DNA of 61,296 nucleotides from Eubacterium sp. (GTDB lineage Bacteria > Bacillota > Clostridia > Lachnospirales > Lachnospiraceae): positions 1-61,296 of the forward strand of contig JAFRNE010000021.1 of the NCBI GenBank assembly GCA_017430325.1, written 5' to 3'. Of this stretch, positions 58,424 through 61,296 are shown one piece after another. The position numbers were made by a program, and so were the translations under genes. Below the pieces are notes generated by a model that saw nothing but the letters and a program-made list of their open reading frames with translations, was not told where the DNA came from and searched no databases. The first letter of the stretch is position 1. Every line of letters begins with the position of its first letter.

Positions 58424-59626
58424 ATGATAGACGACCAATATATCTGTGAGCTGCACCTTCACCTTGACGGCTCACTCTCGCCTGAAACCGTGAAATACCT
58501 TGCCCAGCTGCAGGGAATAGATCTTCCGGTAGACATGAGTTTCGGAGGACTTTCCGAAACCGAGGAGCTCCGTGGAACAGCTGACGAAGCTAAGGCAAAT
58601 GAAGCTTCCGGCCGCTATGACAGCCTGAAGAAGCTGCTGTCGGTTTCACCGGACTGCCGTGACCTTAACGAATACCTCGAGAAGTTCTCTCTTCCACTTT
58701 CACTGCTTCAGACTGAGGACGCAATCTCATACGCCGTCAAATCAATAGGCCATGCCGAAGAGGCCCTCGGAGTTGATTACGTGGAAATACGCTTTGCTCC
58801 GCAGCTTCATACCCGTAAGGGCCTGACCCAGAGGCAGGTCATAGAGGCCGCCGCAGATTCGGCTGTATTTTTCAATGCGGACAACAATACCAAGATCCGC
58901 CTCATACTCTGCTGTATGAGGGGTGACGACAACTACGACGCAAACCTCGAAACTGTACGTCTTGCCGCTGAGTTTATGCATCCAACAAAGATTAATAAAC
59001 CGACAGGCACCAATGCAGTGATATCCGACACCGAAGACAGTCTGGCAAGCATCGATCACAGCGAGAACGAAGACAGTCTGGCAAGCATCGACCACAGTGA
59101 GAATGAAGGCGCCGCATATAAGGAGGTTTATATTCCTCACGTCGAAGGCGGTCTTCTCCCGGTCATCGCAGGCATCGACCTTGCAGGCGCAGAAGCGCTC
59201 TATCCGACAGACAAGTTTTCGGATATCTTCCACCTGGCAAGAAAGCTGGAGGTTCCTTTTACCATCCATGCAGGTGAGGCAGCCGGCCCGGAAAGCATCT
59301 GGTCAGCAATAAATATGGGTGCAAAAAGAATAGGCCACGGAGTCGCGGCCATTAAGGATGAAAAGCTTATGGATTATCTTGCGGCAAACGGTATCGTCCT
59401 TGAATGCTGCCCGACAAGCAACCTTAACACAAAGGTATTTAATGATTATGCCGACCTTCCGATCAGAGAATTCCTGAAGCGAGGTATCAAGGCAACCATC
59501 AGCACAGATAATATGACTGTCTCAAATACAACCCTATCAGAGGAATTCCGACATCTAAGAGCTGCCGGCCTGACTGATGATGAATATATACAACTTCTAA
59601 AGAACGCAGAAGAAGGATGGCTTTAA
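58424..59626 (+). CDS. add: adenosine deaminase
   Basis: A 400-residue metal-dependent amidohydrolase converting adenosine to inosine. Zinc ligands ELHLHLDGSL (HxH), FTIHAGEAAGPESIW (His) and TISTDNMTVSNT (Asp), with GHGVAAI. A non-family insertion near residues 195-235 carries a 12-residue unit (EDSLASIDHSEN) twice in tandem, encoded by two 36-bp copies at 59033-59068 and 59069-59104. The insertion sits in a variable loop and may not hurt activity. AAGGAAAGGA precedes the ATG. Confidence 0.9.
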   Translation: MIDDQYICELHLHLDGSLSPETVKYLAQLQGIDLPVDMSFGGLSETEELRGTADEAKANEASGRYDSLKKLLSVSPDCRDLNEYLEKFSLPLSLLQTEDAISYAVKSIGHAEEALGVDYVEIRFAPQLHTRKGLTQRQVIEAAADSAVFFNADNNTKIRLILCCMRGDDNYDANLETVRLAAEFMHPTKINKPTGTNAVISDTEDSLASIDHSENEDSLASIDHSENEGAAYKEVYIPHVEGGLLPVIAGIDLAGAEALYPTDKFSDIFHLARKLEVPFTIHAGEAAGPESIWSAINMGAKRIGHGVAAIKDEKLMDYLAANGIVLECCPTSNLNTKVFNDYADLPIREFLKRGIKATISTDNMTVSNTTLSEEFRHLRAAGLTDDEYIQLLKNAEEGWL

Positions 59627-59645
59627 TATCACCATCCTTCTTTTT
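59612..59645 (+). terminator. terminator overlapping the add stop codon
   Basis: Stem GAAGGATGG / CCATCCTTC (9 bp, 11-base loop) followed by TTTTT. The left arm encodes the last residues of the deaminase. Confidence 0.85.
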
Positions 59646-59757
59646 AACATCTACCGGTTTATATGGCAGCACTATTATAACCCGCCATTCCGTGATGATT
59701 ATAAATATATAAAGTCGCCATATAGTGTAGTGCATTTTATATACCCAAACACGATTA

Positions 59758-59802
59758 GGGGCTGTCGCCTTAGATGTTTGTATCATCTAAAGCGACAGCC
59801 CC
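59758..59802. terminator. bidirectional terminator after the surface protein gene
   Basis: A 19-bp GC-rich stem (GGGGCTGTCGCCTTAGATG with its partner, one mismatch) and a 7-base loop, followed by ATTGTTTTT on the plus strand. It separates the convergent add and surface-protein genes. The rest of 59,627-59,862 has nothing I recognise. Confidence 0.85.
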
Positions 59803-59862
59803 ATTGTTTTTAAAATATCCTATAAATCATCCATGTCTTTTGCTATTGAGTCTGATTGACAA

Positions 59863-61296
59863 CTATCGTCTACGTTTCTTCTTCTCACGTCCGATCAGAA
59901 GCATAACGACTATCATTCCAAGAAGTGCAAGATCCATAACGAAGAGAACTCCCGGAACATTCATGTTGTCGCTGGTCTTAGGTGTATTGTCTGCCGGAGC
60001 TTCCTGCACCGGTTTTTCCGGTTCAGGTTCTTCTATCTTGGCATCGTCTGCCTTTTCCTCTTCAGGTTCATCAACCTTGGCGTCGTCTGCCTTTTCCTCT
60101 TCAGGTTCATCAACCTTGGCATCGTCTGCCTTTTCCTCTTCAGGTTCATCAACCTTGGCATCGTCTGCCTTTTCCTCTTCAGGTTCATCCACCTCATCAT
60201 CTGTCTTATCAGCATTTACTATGGTGAATGTAGCTTCTGCATCCTCTCCATCGTCAAACTGAGCTGTAAGAACATGCTCTCCTACAGTAAGAGTTTCAAG
60301 ATATGAAGGATTGAGCTTTATAATAACACTTCCCGCTTCAGCTGTATAATCTGACGCATCCACAGCCTTTCCGTCAACACGTATTCCCGTGAAGTGACTG
60401 AATGTCTCACTGTCAACAACAGATCTCTTAAATGTCATCTGAAGACTGTCGCTGCTTCCCTTGGTCCATTCTCCACCGGCACCTTCCGTGTTCTTGTAGC
60501 TTATTATCTCAGGATCATATTCTACAGGACCGTATTCAGAGCTTCTGTCATATTCTTTATTACCCCTGTAGATAACAACACATACATATTTTCCGTAATC
60601 ATCCTCGGTAAGTGTATATGTTGCGCCTTCAGCTCCTTCAATTGCATCTCCGAGTTCTGTCCGTCTGTATCCTTCATCTTCTTCAACTATATTTACATAA
60701 TACCACTTATAGCTAAGTCCTTCTGCGTCCTCAGGATCAGTGGTTATGGTAAGTGTTTCGCCCACATAAGTATCGCCTTCAACTGAAAATCCCGCAAGAT
60801 CAGTAAGAAATGCAGTACTTACCGCCTCTCCTGCGTATACATTTTCCGTTTCCTTTACTTTTGTATAAATGTCATATTCCGTATATGGTTGAAGCCCTTC
60901 AAATACTACCGTACCGTCCTCGTCACCTGTAACGGCCTTCGTCCAGTCAGGCTCACCGCCCTTTTCAACTATCACGTACTCCTGACCGTCCACTGCATCA
61001 ACGCATGCCTCATCAGAACTCCATGAATAAATATTAGCCGGTTTAGGAAAAGCACCCTTTCCCTTGTCGATCTTCACTTCAATAGGTTCAGCCTCTGTGT
61101 CCAGATGATTCTTATCTCCGATAACCTTGTACCAGACATAATAGGTTCCCACGTTGGTTGCTGTGGGGATGGATGTGGTATATTGTTCAGCCGCGGGCGC
61201 TGTGGTGGCATTCTCGCCTAGGGCGTAGACCATTGTGCCGCCGGTTGCTTCGCCGGTCACGGTCACCAGCGGCTTCTCCGTCCCGTCATAGGTGCG
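59863..61296 (-). CDS. cell-wall-anchored repeat protein, C-terminal part (start outside window)
   Basis: The frame stays open to the right edge, so 477 residues are visible. From the N side: a YDGTEKPLVTVTG module like MBG/Ig-type adhesion repeats, Ig-like modules around Tyr-rich strands (LSYKWYYVNI), then four 13-residue acidic repeats (VDEPEEEKADDAK type) encoded by 39-bp units at 60041-60196. The end is a sorting signal: TPKTSD near residue 435, a hydrophobic segment and KKKRRR. So it is probably fixed to the wall by a class of sortase using PKTxD-like motifs. The N-terminus, and therefore the function, is not visible. Confidence 0.8.
   Translation of the reverse strand, partial: RTYDGTEKPLVTVTGEATGGTMVYALGENATTAPAAEQYTTSIPTATNVGTYYVWYKVIGDKNHLDTEAEPIEVKIDKGKGAFPKPANIYSWSSDEACVDAVDGQEYVIVEKGGEPDWTKAVTGDEDGTVVFEGLQPYTEYDIYTKVKETENVYAGEAVSTAFLTDLAGFSVEGDTYVGETLTITTDPEDAEGLSYKWYYVNIVEEDEGYRRTELGDAIEGAEGATYTLTEDDYGKYVCVVIYRGNKEYDRSSEYGPVEYDPEIISYKNTEGAGGEWTKGSSDSLQMTFKRSVVDSETFSHFTGIRVDGKAVDASDYTAEAGSVIIKLNPSYLETLTVGEHVLTAQFDDGEDAEATFTIVNADKTDDEVDEPEEEKADDAKVDEPEEEKADDAKVDEPEEEKADDAKVDEPEEEKADDAKIEEPEPEKPVQEAPADNTPKTSDNMNVPGVLFVMDLALLGMIVVMLLIGREKKKRRR
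60041..60196 (-). repeat. four tandem 39-bp coding repeats
   Basis: Units at 60041, 60080, 60119 and 60158, each 39 bp, nearly identical; the last has changes at one end. They encode the acidic VDEPEEEKADDAK spacer of the surface protein. The copy number is probably variable between strains. Confidence 0.9.

Noticed and set aside
60041..60196. Evenly spaced 39-bp repeats that could suggest a CRISPR array
   Set aside because: They are back-to-back without spacers, in frame, and encode an acidic repeat in a surface protein.

Overview
The window looks like a chromosomal segment of an anaerobic member of the Lachnospiraceae (Bacillota, Clostridia). Grounds: AGGAGG ribosome binding sites, a clostridial-type agr locus, a PKTSD sortase-type anchor, cytoplasmic galactan enzymes (GH53, GH42), a short archaeal-type ProS, and a complete F-type ATPase operon whose c subunit carries a sodium-type ion site. 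I cannot name the species. I saw no tRNA or rRNA gene, transposase, integrase or CRISPR array.

Region 1 (1 to about 10,975) is AT-rich accessory DNA next to the 3' end of a guaA-type gene. It holds a quorum-sensing circuit: agrD-agrB (minus strand), an XRE regulator, and an AgrC-like kinase with an AgrA-like LytTR regulator (plus strand). Three direct-repeat sites of LytTR type (half-sites 20-21 bp apart) lie upstream of or between these genes. Two of them have the same geometry: 19 bp from the proximal half-site to a TTGATT -35 box. One of these drives a minus-strand operon of exported proteins (C39/papain-fold peptidase, lipoprotein, caspase/CHAT-fold protein, membrane-anchored protein). 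The other drives a 31-residue membrane peptide and a secreted protein cut by the window edge. A truncated second response regulator, a broken ribbon-helix-helix gene and an AlbA_2/Schlafen-type ATPase follow.

Region 2 (10,976-29,100) is mostly ordinary chromosome: a GMP synthase ATPase lacking its amidotransferase domain, a MIF-type tautomerase, a divergent galactan locus with two LacI-type operators, an acyl-CoA synthetase, MurJ, a large EAL protein with degenerate GGDEF domains, a CIRCE-controlled class B DnaJ, and a phosphosugar mutase.

Region 3 (29,298-38,827, plus 46,267-48,144) holds four large, charged, helical, signal-less proteins (910, 915, 1207 and 625 aa). They share short sequence blocks, and each is preceded by the same motif (GTTGCG with an 11-bp direct repeat). 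This looks like an undescribed co-regulated paralogous family and is the strongest candidate here for a new system. Housekeeping genes (cca, proS, an RluA-type synthase, a DUF885 lipoprotein, an FHA membrane protein) lie between them.

Region 4 (48,260-61,296) holds the atp operon in the order Z-I-B-E-F-H-A-G-D-C (minus strand), a Cof-type HAD phosphatase, an AlaA-like aminotransferase, an adenosine deaminase with a 12-residue tandem duplication, and the C-terminal part of a repeat-rich cell-wall-anchored protein that runs off the right edge.
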